Counted from the first letter of the stretch, positions 45,344-55,765 are shown. The stretch: DNA of 64,000 bases from Pegoplata infirma (GCA_963921195.1 OY992537.1:182296065-182360064); one strand, 5' to 3'. Notes: generated by a model from the sequence alone, not told the origin. Translations and numbers: made by a program.

Positions 45344-46321
45344 AAAACCACCTTATATTAAGTTATATTGAAATAAATTTAAAAAAAAATGTTTACTAAA
45401 CTAATTACAGTGTTTACTTAATTTCAGTATTGTTATTTTTTTCAGTGTACCGGGTGACCCATAAAAAAATAAAAATAAAAATAAGTGCCATATATGAACC
45501 AGCCTAGAATCCATGCATTGGGCAAGGCCGAATTTAATTTTATTACTTGAAAAAAATGAAAAAAGATAATTTTTTCATTTTGTTCTTTGTAATTCGGTTG
45601 TTTTGTCTAATTTAATATATACACGATAACCTTAAATTTGTTAAACAGTGTAATGAATGATTCGTAATTAACTCTGATTTTTTCGCGTTCACTATTGCGT
45701 ATGAGAAATATATACTGTATCTAATTATATACGCATACGTAATGTTGTACGTAGAATTGAAAACTTTAATATTTTGGTAATGAAATTATAATGAATTAAT
45801 AACATTATTTAATTACGTTTTTGCTTTTTCTGTAAAACAAAATTTGTGTAACGTATCTTTGTATTTGAGATGACCATATAAATATTTTTAAATTTTTTCC
45901 TAAAGACTGACTCAATCCAGCTTTTAGTATTATTGTTATTAGAGAAACTCTGCTAGAGAGTATGATTTTAGATTTGATGACAATATCACAGTATATAATC
46001 ACAGCGTCATACTCGTACAAAGAATTCTGAAATGAAACAAAACAAACAAAACACTAACTCTCACACAGTCACACACAGTAGTGATACAACTAAATCACAC
46101 AAGTAACACAACATTCAATTTTAAAATTCATCCTGTTTTGCATACTAAATGAAGTTGTAAATAATACATTACACATTTTCTACCTTAAAGAAAATCATAA
46201 CACACACACACACACATACATCCAGTCAAACACATCCTCATCATCATCTCATGTAAATACAAATATCACTGTATTATTTGATGAATAAAAAAAAAAAAAA
46301 TATATGTAAAAATACGATGTT
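45344..46321. other. Mostly unique DNA
   Basis: The stretch contains CA-rich text at 46030-46230 with a short CA run (46201-46215). No repeat partner or coding sequence was recognised. It resembles the 21.3-22.1 kb region in style and may be host intronic or intergenic DNA. Confidence 0.4.
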
Positions 46322-46323
46322 TA

Positions 46324-46774
46324 CACTAAAAAAAAAACTGTCAAATTACTAGAAATAGTCTTGTAATCCCATTTCCTTGTTTTTAAACTAAAACTTTTCG
46401 ATCGAAATTTCCATTTTTTTGTAATTTTACATTTTTTTTGTAATTTTACAAATTTCCAAGCAGTTTTACAAAAAAATACAGTAAATTTATGAGAAATTAA
46501 ATTTACAAAGTTACAAAGCAGCTCATAATTTTTACTAAAAATTCTCGTAAAAGAGGAGGTAGCAAGAAATCTAGTAAAGTCATGAGAACTCCTGGTAAGT
46601 TTTATCGCATTAAAAAATGTGTAAATTTACAATTTTTTTGGTAAAAAGCTTGTAAAATTAAAAAATTATAGGTAAAAAGCTTGTAAAATTACTAGGAATT
46701 CTCGTCAAATAGGAGGTAGCAAAAAATTTAAATAACAAGATTTTTTTGCCATTTTACAAGTTTTTTTTTGAGTG
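46324..46774. mobile_element. TA-flanked MITE (CACTAAAAAAAAAA end)
   Basis: CACTAAAAAAAAAACTGTCAA and CTTGTAAAA-type right end closing in TTTTTTTTTGAGTG are inverted and bounded by TA (46322-46323 and 46775-46776). The interior words GGTAAAAAGCTTGTAAAATTA and AGGAGGTAGCAA match 5123-5665. Confidence 0.75.
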
Positions 46775-46776
46775 TA

Positions 46777-47074
46777 CATGCAAATACTATTCTCGTACTA
46801 ACTATATAATTAAATTTTGTCAAAGTTTACTTATTTAAATATTTGAGTAAAACTTTAGTTAAAAATAATCTTGAGACCATCATGTACATTATACGTACAC
46901 AGAGTATGTATCAGGTACGTTGTACCATCATACATACATATAATAAATTAAATTCGACATTATCAGGTATTTTTCATTCATTGATATTCAAGCTGGTATG
47001 GTTTAATTTATAATTTCATTTAAATAAAATAATTTTTTTATGTTTCCATTAGCACATTTTGACCAAAATATTTA
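46777..47074. other. No recognised feature
   Basis: The DNA is AT-rich and apparently unique. Confidence 0.4.
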
Positions 47075-47215
47075 TAACACTGTGCAACAAGAAAAATTAA
47101 ACTCAATGGCTTCAATGCCATATGAAAATAAACCATCAAATAAACAAAATCAAGAAAGGTTTTGCAAATTTAGTTCGGATTTATTTTTTATGATCTGCTG
47201 AAGTTTTAATTTTTT
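47075..47215. repeat. Left part of a dispersed repeat split by foldback copy 2
   Basis: CACTGTGCAACAAGAAAAAT and the text to TTTTTATGAT match 12290-12145 read on the minus strand. The remainder of the repeat resumes at 49911-49977, after the foldback and LINE. Confidence 0.65.
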
Positions 47216-47719
47216 TTATCAAAGGCGTTTGGAAAATGTAAAAAAACTATAATAAAAATGGCTGCGAATTTTGTACTCTTGCCCAAAACATTAAATCATG
47301 ATAATGTTTTGCGGAAGATTTGGGTGTACTTGCCTAAGCAAAGTTTTTTTTTAGAAAAAATAATGTTATATTACTTTGCAAAACGAATTGAAATATCAAT
47401 CGATGACCCCATTAAGTTTATATATTATTGATCCATTTCTAAGACACTCTAGCTATATACATCCGTCCATCTGTCTGTGGAAAGGACGATGCAGTCCACA
47501 CCAAAAGAGCTGTATATTTGGTAAATGAGTGCAAAAACAAGTGCAAAAAAGTATTTTTACATTTTGGAGAGTATAAAAGATTCGTCACCGAAGAATTTAA
47601 CACTCTCACTTGTTTTATGTACATTTGATTAACAAATGGAACATTTTTTTATAGTTTAGACTTGTTGAAAGTAGTTTTGGTAAAAAAAGGGAAAAATGAT
47701 TTTTGGTGAAAAAAAAATT

Positions 47720-48282
47720 TTGTTAAAAAAAAGTTTTGATAAAGAAAAATAAATTAAAAAAAAAAAAATTATGTAAAATATAAAGAAAATTTTTTTTCGA
47801 GAAATAAAAAAATTTGATGAAAAAAAAATTGAATGAAAAAAAATTTTTTTATGAAAAGAAAAATATTTTGATGTAAAAAAAAAAAAAATTAATGAAAATA
47901 AAAAAGATTTGATGAAAAAAAAAATGATAAAAAAAAATATTTGATGAAAAAAAATAGATTTGATGAAAAAAAAAAAATTTGATGAAAAAAAAAATTAATG
48001 AAAAAAAAAATTTAATGAAAAAAAAAATTGATGAAAAAAAATTGATGGAAAAAAATTTGATGAAAAAAAAATATTTATGAAAAAAAAAATTTTTGATTTA
48101 AAAAAAAAATAATGAAAAAAAAAATTAAAGGAAAATAAAATTTGATGCAAAAAAAATTGATGAAAAAAAAATAAATTAAATAAAATTTGATGGAAAAAAA
48201 TTTTATAAAAAAAAAAAAATTTGATGAAAAAAAAAATTTAATGAAAAAAAAAAATTTGATGAAATTTTTTTTTTTTGTTGAA
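47720..48282. repeat. A-rich tandem array of foldback copy 2
   Basis: Irregular units TTTGATGAAAAAAAAA, 12-20 bp, are repeated about 35 times. They are equivalent to 10480-10795 in copy 1 but nearly twice as long. Confidence 0.8.
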
Positions 48283-48304
48283 AAATAATTATGTTATATT
48301 CACC

Positions 48305-49696
48305 CTGGACAATAAGTTATCATGGAACCAGAATACAGAGGAACGATTAAAGAAGGCAAATAACGCATACTATGCATGCAAGAAAATGTTCGGCAAAACA
48401 TGGGGACTTGAGCCAAGGATCACGTACTGGATATATACTTCTAAAGTAAGACCAATCTTACTCTACGGGGTTATGAAAGGGATGTGGCTGTTAGGAAATT
48501 CCAAAAGGCCCAACTGCTTTTAGGCCTTAGTGTTACTGGAGCCCCAAGAACGTCATCAGCTGCATCCATCGACACATTACTGCATCTGCTGCCAATTGAC
48601 ATCTTTGCTAAAGGTGAGGCTTATAAGGCATGCCTCAGACTCAAGGAGTCAAATTGGCTCAGACGCCGAAACTTTGGACACAGTAGCATAGAAAATTTGG
48701 AAAATGTTGTCACTGACTAAGTGCCCAAATTACTTTTCGACCGGAAATTTAAAGTTGAATTTCCTACTCGAGAATTTTGGTCGGACTGGCGTTGCGCTAT
48801 AAATGACGCTATAAATATTTTCACAGACGGCTTCAAACAATCGACGGAAGTTGGTGCCGGTTTTACTTCAGACGTTTGCGATATAGAGAAGTCTTTCAAA
48901 TTACCTTTACACTGTAGTATTTTCCAGGCTGAAATAGTTGCTATAGATAAGGCAGCCTCGCAGTTTCTTGGGGAAATGGGTAAAATAATAAACTTTTACG
49001 TCGACAATCAAGCTGCACTAAAGGCTCTAAGGAGCTTTTGTATTAAATCAAAAGTCGTTTTAAAATGTTACGGGAATCTTCAGAAACTATCCGGGAATAA
49101 TACCGTATCTCTTGTATGGGTACCTGGACATAGGGATTAGATGGGAACGAGAAAGCTGATGAGCTCGCTAAGCTTGGAGCAGATGGCGTAGGAACTTTTG
49201 TTTATATTTAGCCCCCGATTCAGTACTATAGAACGAGAAGTGACTGTCGTTGCATTTCTATTTCAAACAGGAAATGGAGAGAGCTAAGCACGCCAGAACA
49301 ATCTGCCAGCATTACGACCTCGGGAAGACTCGCTACCTACTCTCTCTTAACAGAGAGGATTGTCGTTTACTCATGGGAGTGGTCACAGGACACTGCCTAA
49401 TTGCATTTCACGCGAAAACTATGGGACTTATCTCGGATGCCAATTGTAGAAGATGTGATGAACCTAATACAGATGAAACATTTGAACATATTCTGTGCAA
49501 AAGCCCCGCATTGGCTAGACACCGCGAGCGAATACTAGGATGATATCGCGGCTACGGACCTTATGCTACTAAAACTGTTCGAAACATGGACTAACGCGTT
49601 TTATCCTCGTCGCTGAAGGAAATTGTGGTATCGCTATCGACTAGCCGGTCTATGCGAGTAGTCTGAACTTTAGGCTCCACCACCCCTAACCTAACC
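48305..49696 (+). pseudogene. 5'-truncated LINE with RNase H domain
   Basis: Fragments in order are the RT thumb (LDNKLSWNQNTEERLKKA, KMFGKTWGLEPRITYWIYTS, KVRPILLYG), then TGAPRTSSAASIDTLLHLLP. An RNase H domain follows, with first Asp in FTDGFKQS, Glu in QAEIVAID, Asp in YVDNQAALKAL, and the VPGHRD end. The last part is a Cys/His tail (CRRCDEPNTDETFEHILC). The layout fits I/LOA-type LINEs. Damage: frameshift near 48500, TAA at 48718-48720, TAG at 49138-49140, a further frameshift near 49147, and degenerate sequence to 49250. TTCACC at 48299-48304 and 49697-49702 is the target duplication. The 3' end has no poly(A) and finishes CCCCTAACCTAACC, a short 5-bp tandem. The RT catalytic core and endonuclease were lost to 5' truncation. 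Confidence 0.85.
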
Positions 49697-49910
49697 TTCA
49701 CCAGCTGGTGAAAAACGGTTATATTCACGACAGGTGAATTATTATTCACGTTACAAACCCAAGTTACTAAAATTTTTGGTTTTAAGAAAATGAAAATAGT
49801 AATTTTTGTTTTCTTTTTCGTTAATTGTTAGCTTATATAGTCAAACTGAGGTGGCGTCTTGAACCTTTTTTAAAATTAAACACCAGCCTAAAAACATTAT
49901 CATGTTAAAA

Positions 49911-50085
49911 CACATTTGAGCTTCAAAATATGGTTAAATGTCTTCAGTGAAATTGTATGACTGTTTTTTTCTTTTAACATATTAACCCTTTTACTGCCAT
50001 TTAAAGGGGTCATTTCAGTTCTTTTGCAAAAGCTAAACACAGAAGTCTAATAAAACGTCTATTTAATGGCTTAAAATGTTCTAGC
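49911..50085. repeat. Right part of the split repeat and a TTAA-element end
   Basis: Positions 49911-49977 match 12140-12063 on the minus strand. At 49982, TTAACCCTTTTACTGCCATT followed by GGGGTCATTTCAG is the left end of the piggyBac-like family (compare 53256). The body to about 50085 matches 53470-53440 on the opposite strand. No right end is present. Confidence 0.55.
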
Positions 50086-50751
50086 CAAATTTAACACTCT
50101 CACTTGATATTTCTTAAATCGAAATAAAAAGTTAAGTAATACAATATATTGTGCTATATTAAAGACCTTTTTCACATATATGTTTGCATTCATAAATTTG
50201 TTCTATTTCCAAAACACATGTAAATCCTATTGTTTTGTTTGTCTTTTAGAATTTTCCCCGTAATGTTTTCTAAAATTTATTCAAATCCACCTTTGTTTTT
50301 ATTAACACTTTACTAGATAATACTAACAGCTAAATATTTGGCATATTCATATTCAGAGACATTGAATATTCAAAAAGATTTACTATGTGAGTTTGTTTTA
50401 AATTTTAACATGGACGTATGCAGGGGGGAAAACAAGGTCATTTATTTTTTAGATGCGGGATTCTGACAATGAATTCTAGTATAGGAGACCTAAGAAAAAG
50501 GATACGAAAGTCGGCGTTTTGAAAGATCACATCGGAATTTTATTTAAGGGGGTATTAATGTTCCCACATTTGGCCTGTTTGTGCAACATATTGGAATATG
50601 AAACTATGTGTTCCTTAAATCTGAGGTGTAGTAAAAACAAAAACCAGTTAAATTCAAGATTGCCCAATGGGCAATGCCCATTAAGGAATAATTTAGTTAT
50701 TGTTTATACAAATTCTAATTAATTTTTTTTTAAATAAAAATTGTTTTATTC
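50086..50751. other. No recognised feature
   Basis: The stretch is AT-rich. A small hairpin ATTGCCCAATGGGCAAT occurs at 50660-50676. The short open frames show no recognisable motif. Confidence 0.4.
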
Positions 50752-51202
50752 GACCTTTAAAATTTTATATTATGAGTAGGTTTATTGTAGCTCGAGGTCA
50801 TCAGTTCCTTTACCTATTAAAACTAATTTATTTTCATAGAATAATTTTTAAGAAAATTATATTTCTGTTTTAAATTTATTTATGTTAGTCATTTTTGCAA
50901 GACTTAATCGGCACGTGTTTCGAAATTTGTCAGATTCCATCGTCAAGAAATTCTCAGATTCCATTGACAAATATAAAAATCCTATACCACAAGTAGCAAA
51001 GGGAATTTAAATGACGAATTTTTAATGGTCAAACCAAAATATTAATACATATTTGACTCTACTCGTCATTTAAATTCCCTTTGTTACTTGTAGTATAGGG
51101 TTTTTATATTTTCTAAGTAATCTTGACAATGAAATCTGACAAATTCTGAAACATGTGTCAATTATGTCTTGCAAAAATGACCAACATAAATAAATTTAAA
51201 AC
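50752..51202. repeat. Head-to-head copies of the hammerhead-associated repeat, degenerate
   Basis: Two inverted arms (about 50868-51015 and 51065-51194) surround a hub containing ACCACAAGTAGCAAAGGG. Each arm carries a hammerhead-like core. The minus-strand copy (about 50946-50909) has TTGACGA, stem II GGAAT with ATTTC, then GAAAC, a short loop and GCC. The plus-strand copy (51122-51159) has TTGACAA, GAAAC, ATGT and GTC. Positions 50752-50860 on the minus strand match 3060-3170 downstream of the good hammerhead (GGTCGAATAAA). Both cores have lost the CTGATGA consensus, so cleavage is unlikely. Confidence 0.5.
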
Positions 51203-51722
51203 CAAGGTTGGTTACCGAAACGAATAACGGTAAGGGTAACGGTAACGGTATCTAATTTTTATTTATTTCGGTAAAGGTAACGGTAAGTGTTTTCAAATCG
51301 TTTCGGTAACGGTATGTACCGGTACCGAACCAACCAAACCGGTACGTACCGGTATTATTAATTTAGTTAAAAATTTGAAAAAAGATAGAACTGAAAGCTA
51401 AAAATATTTTATAGACCCAAAAACCAGTATAGATTTGATATGATTATTATTTTTGTCATTTATTTTATGATAATTTGCAAATTATAAATTTAAAATTATG
51501 TTAGCAATTTGATTTTATTTTTTTGTTCGTTAAAATCCCTTAAAACAGGTAAAATTTTGAATACCGGTACAATACCGGTAACTTCTAATAATTAAAACGG
51601 TAACGGTAAGGGTAACGGTATTTTAAAAATATTTTTAGCGGTATCGGTAACGGTAACGGTATTCGATTTGAAAGGGTTTTGAATCGGTAACGGTATAATA
51701 AGGGTAACGGTAACCAACCATG
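51203..51722. mobile_element. hAT-like MITE rich in GGTAAC repeats, perfect 8-bp TSD
   Basis: CAAGGTTGGTTACCG and CGGTAACCAACCATG are inverted ends, and TTTAAAAC lies exactly on both sides (51195-51202 and 51723-51730). GGTAAC is repeated in short runs near each end (51230-51260 and 51595-51660). The flanks rejoin to continue the right arm of the neighbouring palindrome (AAATTTAAAACAGAAA, mirrored at 50873-50885), confirming the insertion. Confidence 0.85.
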
Positions 51723-51730
51723 TTTAAAAC

Positions 51731-52633
51731 AGAAAAACTCAAAATTTTTTTTACCTTGACCCTTTCATAGAGCTTCATTAAATCTTTCACTTAAGCCTTA
51801 TTTGAGCCAGATCCGATAATCTTCACCCTTGGCGTCCTTCGATCACAGCTCAAAGTTTTTGGTGAAAAGTTTCTACAAAACCAAACTTTTGATCGATGGT
51901 CGACAGTGCACAGTGGGTTGAGCCCATATAACGAAGGGACCAAAATAGAAGGATTAGTCCAATATTATTGAAATTTGGTACACTAGCATAAAATACCTTA
52001 GTTAAAAAAAATATGAATTTTATGAAAATTCGGTGCAAGGACACGCCTACCTGCCATTGTCCTGAAATTTAAAAATTTTAGTTAAGCTACAATATTTTCC
52101 GCAAAATTACAAAAAGTGATCATGATGATACACATACAACTAGCAACGTGTGCGTAAATTTTCATTTAAATCGGATGAAGGATTGAAGGTCCTGCCATAT
52201 ATCCGTTTTCTTAAAAACGCTATAAAACCTACAAAAATTGTGCGATCGCTATAAAACTTGGTACGTAGATTGATATTTATAAGCTTTATATTAATGCCAA
52301 ATTTTGTTAAAATTGGGTTATTTATTTTAAAAATACAAAAACATCCTTTATTGAAAAATGGGTTAGAAACGCATAATAAGCTTTTGCAAAAATAAAAATT
52401 AAAAATATAAGGAGTGAAAAATACGCAATTTTTCTTTTTGTAGTTCAAAAGATAACATATTAAACTACCAAAAGTAATTAAAAGAAAAAAAAAAACATCC
52501 GAGTTGACGGATTTGAGAAAAAAATTCTTAAACTTTAATAAAATTTTAATTTAAACAAAAAATTAAATGTGGTAAACAACACTGTGCAAAAAGATTTTAT
52601 ATCTTGAATAGACCAAAAAAAATTAGAGTAAAC
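51731..52633. other. Dispersed repeat with CACTGTG words; no gene
   Basis: Positions 51750-51880 resemble 56160-56250 on the opposite strand (CATAGAGCTTCATT, ATTTGAGCCAGATCCGATAA). The 102-residue frame at 52140-52448 on the minus strand has no recognisable domain and is biased by AT-rich sequence. Confidence 0.4.
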
Positions 52634-52722
52634 TAGACATGGGCATGTGACTCACGCAGTAATGCAGAATCACGTGAATCACGTGATTTTCCTTTATAGT
52701 GTGAGTCACACGCCCATGTCTA
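52634..52722. mobile_element. 89-bp MITE (TAGACATGGGC ends)
   Basis: TAGACATGGGCATGTGACTC mirrors GAGTCACACGCCCATGTCTA. The flanks GAGTAAAC (52626-52633) and GAGTATAC (52723-52730) are an 8-bp duplication with one change. It is one of the shortest complete elements in the window. Confidence 0.85.
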
Positions 52723-52920
52723 GAGTATACATACCATCAGTACCCCAAAACCACCAAAGAGTTTTGAAAATATAGCTAACTTTTTTTTTTATGACCCACT
52801 GTAGTCTTATTTTTTTTTTTTTTTCAATGGCCTTGGAATAAGTAAAACAAAAGAAATTAAATAAACTTCTAAGCTAAATAAAGTTCCTACATGTTTTCAT
52901 TTTCTTATTGTTAGAACATA

Positions 52921-53255
52921 TTAACTCTCTAACTCCTATTTTTGGGGGTCATTTTAGTCCTTTTTTTTAAATATCGTCGGAGAACGTCATTAAAACGTGC
53001 GTTTAAAGGATTGAAATGTTCTACAAAAATGTTTTGCATCAAATTTCACTAAGGGTTGCCAAAAGCCAAAAATTCGTGCGATATAAGCAAAATGCGTAAA
53101 AATTTAAAATTGTAAAGTACCATATATTGTGAAATTGTGTTTTACCAGAGCAGCGTAAAATAGTCGTAAACAAATTACAAAATCTACATCTGAGCTAAAT
53201 ATTGTTTATACATGTCTTCAATAAAATTTAATGGCGGTTCTTTTCTTGTAACATA
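52921..53255. mobile_element. Fragment of a TTAA (piggyBac-like) element
   Basis: It begins TTAACTCTCTAACTCC and continues with GGGGGTCATTTTAGTCC, the same left end as 53256. The body resembles 49982-50085. The right end is lost. Confidence 0.5.
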
Positions 53256-53955
53256 TTAACCTTCTATCTCCCATTTTAAGGGGTCATTTTAGTCCCTTTT
53301 TCAAATATTCTTATTGAAAACCAATAAAACCTGATTTTAAAGGGTTAAAATATTATACAAATATTTTTTGCTTCAAATTTTTGCTAGAACTTTTTAAAAT
53401 CCATCAGTTTGGGACTACAGCTCTATAGAAATTCAATGTTAAAAATTATTTTGGAACATTTTAACCCTTTAAACGTACACTAAGAAAATTATGTCATTAA
53501 CTGTTTGTAGGTTATTTTAAAAAAGTAATCAGTAAAGTTATTTTAAAAGAAAAATCATTAATTTTATTATGGACTTCTTATTTTCTACTGTTTTTGTAGT
53601 TTAAAAAAAAATAATTTACTGTATTAAAAACGAATTTTCCGTTACATTTAATTTCGGCAGTAAAAAAATTTTTCTATAGTTTTACTGTTTTTCAATACAA
53701 AATAACTGAATATTCGCTAGTTTTTTAATGTTTTGGTTAGTCATTAAATTAACATTTAAAATTGACTGTATTGTGTTTTTATTTTAAAAGAAAAAACGCT
53801 GGAATGGTTTTTAAATAAAAGTTCATTTGTTTTAAGTGAATATTCACTGGAATTTACCTACATAATTTTTTGAGTGTACGCTTTATTGGCTTGCAATGAT
53901 GATATTTGAGAATATGGACTAAAATGACCCCTTAAAACAGGATATAGCGGGTTAA
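53256..53955. mobile_element. piggyBac-like TTAA element with nested MITE
   Basis: TTAA flanks both ends. The ends are about 45-bp imperfect inverted repeats sharing TTTTAAGGGGTCATTTTAGT. A TA-type MITE is nested inside (53478-53876). No transposase remains. Confidence 0.8.
53478..53876. mobile_element. Nested TA-flanked MITE
   Basis: CACTAAGAAAATTATG and CATAATTTTTTGAGTG are inverted and flanked by TA (53476-53477 and 53877-53878). The ends match those of 15908-16476, while the interior differs. Confidence 0.8.
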
Positions 53956-54069
53956 TATATTCTAAGAAATATTATTTATATTAGAAGTTTATTTAATTCA
54001 TTTTGTTTTACTTATTCCAACGTTGGCCATTATGTTACGCCATTGAAAAAAATTTAAAACTACAGTGGG

Positions 54070-54199
54070 CCATAATTTTTTTTTTAATTTTTTAATGTTT
54101 TTAGTTTGGGTAAAAAAAACTTGTGAAATATATCAAATTTTGTGTCTGGTTTGATGTTTGATTGACCAACGATGATTCTCTAAAGTCTGCTGACGATTC
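54070..54199. other. Short spacer, no feature
   Basis: AT-rich sequence lies between two TIR elements. Confidence 0.4.
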
Positions 54200-54643
54200 C
54201 TTAACGGTGCTTTTCACTATCACACATTTCCATTATACAAGCGTAATTTCACCATGTTAGCGAAATATTTTTTTAAAAAATTTGGCCAGAAATTGTTCAC
54301 TTTTTTTTTTTTTTTTTAATATATAATAATTTTGATCCAACGATCAGTTTTTATTTATTTCCAATTTAATTACAAATCATTTTTAATAATTTAAATCTAA
54401 CCGAGAACTGGTAACAATGACCGTCGTCTCGTTGTAGCGAAATCGACCAAGGGTTTAGTGGGAATCGAACCCACGACCCCCTGTTTCATAGGCTAGCACG
54501 CTACCAACTGACCTACAGGGGCCCCCTGTTCACTTATAAGATACGACTAGGTTTCAATCAAAAAAGAATCCAAAAATCTTTAGGAAGTTGGTAAATTTGG
54601 ATGTGTATAATGGAAAAGTGTGATAGTGGAAAGAACCCTTTAG
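54200..54643. mobile_element. MITE with 40-bp ends carrying a tRNA-like segment
   Basis: The left end (CTTTTCACTATCACACATTT, then CCATTATACA) is mirrored at 54604-54643 by TGTATAATGGAAAAGTGTGA and TAGTGGAAAGAACCC, giving about 40 bp with six or seven differences. It encloses the tRNA-like sequence at 54451-54530. No target duplication is clear. Confidence 0.7.
54451..54530 (-). pseudogene. tRNA-like sequence inside a TIR element
   Basis: The minus strand has a perfect T-arm, GTGGGTTCGATTCCCAC (B-box GGTTCGATTCC), and a good A-box, TAGGTCAGTTGG, with the normal spacing. The anticodon stem pairs only partly, over three base pairs. If the loop is ATGAAAC the anticodon would be GAA, but this is weak. 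The acceptor ends do not match. It is a tRNA-derived relic captured by, or contributing promoter elements to, the surrounding element. Confidence 0.55.
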
Positions 54644-54739
54644 TGGGGATGAAACTGATCAGTACAGATATACTATGAAATGAGTAGCTTTTCTAAAGCA
54701 ATAAATTAAAAGTACTCTATTATGACAATATCATAACTA

Positions 54740-55765
54740 ACAAGTAGAAAAGTTAAATTCGACTTTGCCGAATCTATGAATACCCTCCACAATGCATTTT
54801 TTTTAAAGGGTAGTACATTTTTTAACGTGAAAAAATTAACAATTTTGATTAGAAATATTTTATTTTGAGTAAAAAACTTTTTTTTTTGTCATTTTTAAAA
54901 AAAAAAATAAAAATTACTAATTTTTTTTTCGAGTGTAAATTTTTTTTCGAGTGTAATGTTTTTTTACTGTAAAAATATTTCTGAGTGAATGCACGTAAGT
55001 ATGTACACAAAATATTGTCATTTTTGTAAAAAAAAAATAAATTTTTTTTTGCATAAATTTTTTTTGAGTGTAAAATTTTTTTTGAGTGTAAATTTTTTTT
55101 TGAGTGTAAAATTTTTTTCGAGAGTAATTTTTAAGTTACCAATGCTCTTAAAACTAAACAAGTTTAAAAAGCATTGCTTAAAAATTAAACAAGTTTGAAA
55201 AGCATTGTTTAGTTTCCACCAATGCTTTTAAAACTTGTTAAAACACGTGGCATTTTAGATGAAACTAATCTGAAATTCAGGGTTTCGCTTATAACTTTTG
55301 AACCACTGGACCGATTGAGCTGAAATTGAAAACGAAACAGACGCGGGGAACGGCAAAGATTCATGCCAAGGTTCAGTAGTCTCGTTATTGTTTTTCGAAA
55401 GTTATCGTGTTTTTTATCTCGTAAATTCGTGAAACACCCTTTCCGAAATTTACTCTTTTGCTCATAACTTTTGAACCACTGGACCGATTTGGCTGGATTG
55501 CAATACCAACCTGACCAGGTAAATGACAAACATATATGCCAAACTTCAGTAGCCTCTGTAAAGTCTTTCAAAAGTTAGCGTGTTTTCTACGGACAGACAG
55601 ACAGACGGACGGACGGACGGACGGACATCGCTAGATCGACTTAAAATCGATCGAGGATCATAAATATATATACTTTATGGGGTACTAAACAAATATTTCG
55701 ATGTGTTACAAACGGAATGACAAACTTATATATACCCTCTATCACTAGAGTGGAGGGTATAAAAA
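54740..55765. mobile_element. Fly repeat with ATACCCTCCAC ends, long copy
   Basis: It starts AACAAGTAGAAAAGTTAAAT with a hairpin-like TTCGACTTTGCCGAA, then ATACCCTCCAC near 54780, and ends GTGGAGGGTATAAAA near 55760. The centre has two copies of a unit of about 170 bp (CTTTTGAACCACTGGACCGA at 55295 and 55468). Next come a GACG-type microsatellite, ACATCGCTAG, and ATATATACTTTATGGGGT. The 120-residue minus-strand frame (55209-55571) comes from the duplicated unit and I do not consider it a gene. Confidence 0.65.
55591..55626. repeat. GACA/GACG microsatellite
   Basis: GACAGACAGACAGACG is followed by GACG repeats. The shorter equivalent in the second copy lies at about 59843-59862. Confidence 0.9.

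Larger units (their letters stand above)
47240..49910. mobile_element. Foldback-type element, copy 2 (one arm, split by a LINE)
   Basis: The central part 47250-47640 matches 9836-10060 of copy 1 in inverted orientation (GCGAATTTTGTACTCTTGCC, GGAAGATTTGGGTGTACTTGCC, TACATTTTGGAGAGTATAAAAG). Next come a GATGAAAAAAA array and the right arm (CACCAGCTGGTG, GGTGAATTATTATTCA, TTTTAAGAAAATGAAAA, CCTAAAAACATTATCATGTT). The left arm is missing. A LINE (48305-49696) interrupts the arm between ATAATTATGTTATA and CAGCTGGTG, a junction that is continuous in copy 1. The centre also holds a piece of the 59398-type fly repeat (47440-47490, minus). Confidence 0.7.
52795..54069. mobile_element. Long-TIR element (CCCACTGTAG ends) hosting TTAA elements
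   Basis: CCCACTGTAG and CTACAGTGGG are inverted ends. The arms extend through TCAATGGCC, TTGGAATAAGTAAAACAAAA, AATTAAATAAACTTCTAA and their complements at 53960-54060. The space between is filled with piggyBac-like TTAA elements (52921 onward and 53256-53955). Confidence 0.65.

Noticed and set aside
49684..49697. CCCCTAACCTAACC as an interstitial telomere repeat
   Set aside because: Only two to three units are present and they coincide exactly with the LINE 3' end, so a LINE tail explains them better.
55209..55571. 120-residue minus-strand frame with a duplicated motif
   Set aside because: The duplication is the 170-bp unit of the dispersed fly repeat. The shorter copy at 59.4-60 kb does not keep the frame.
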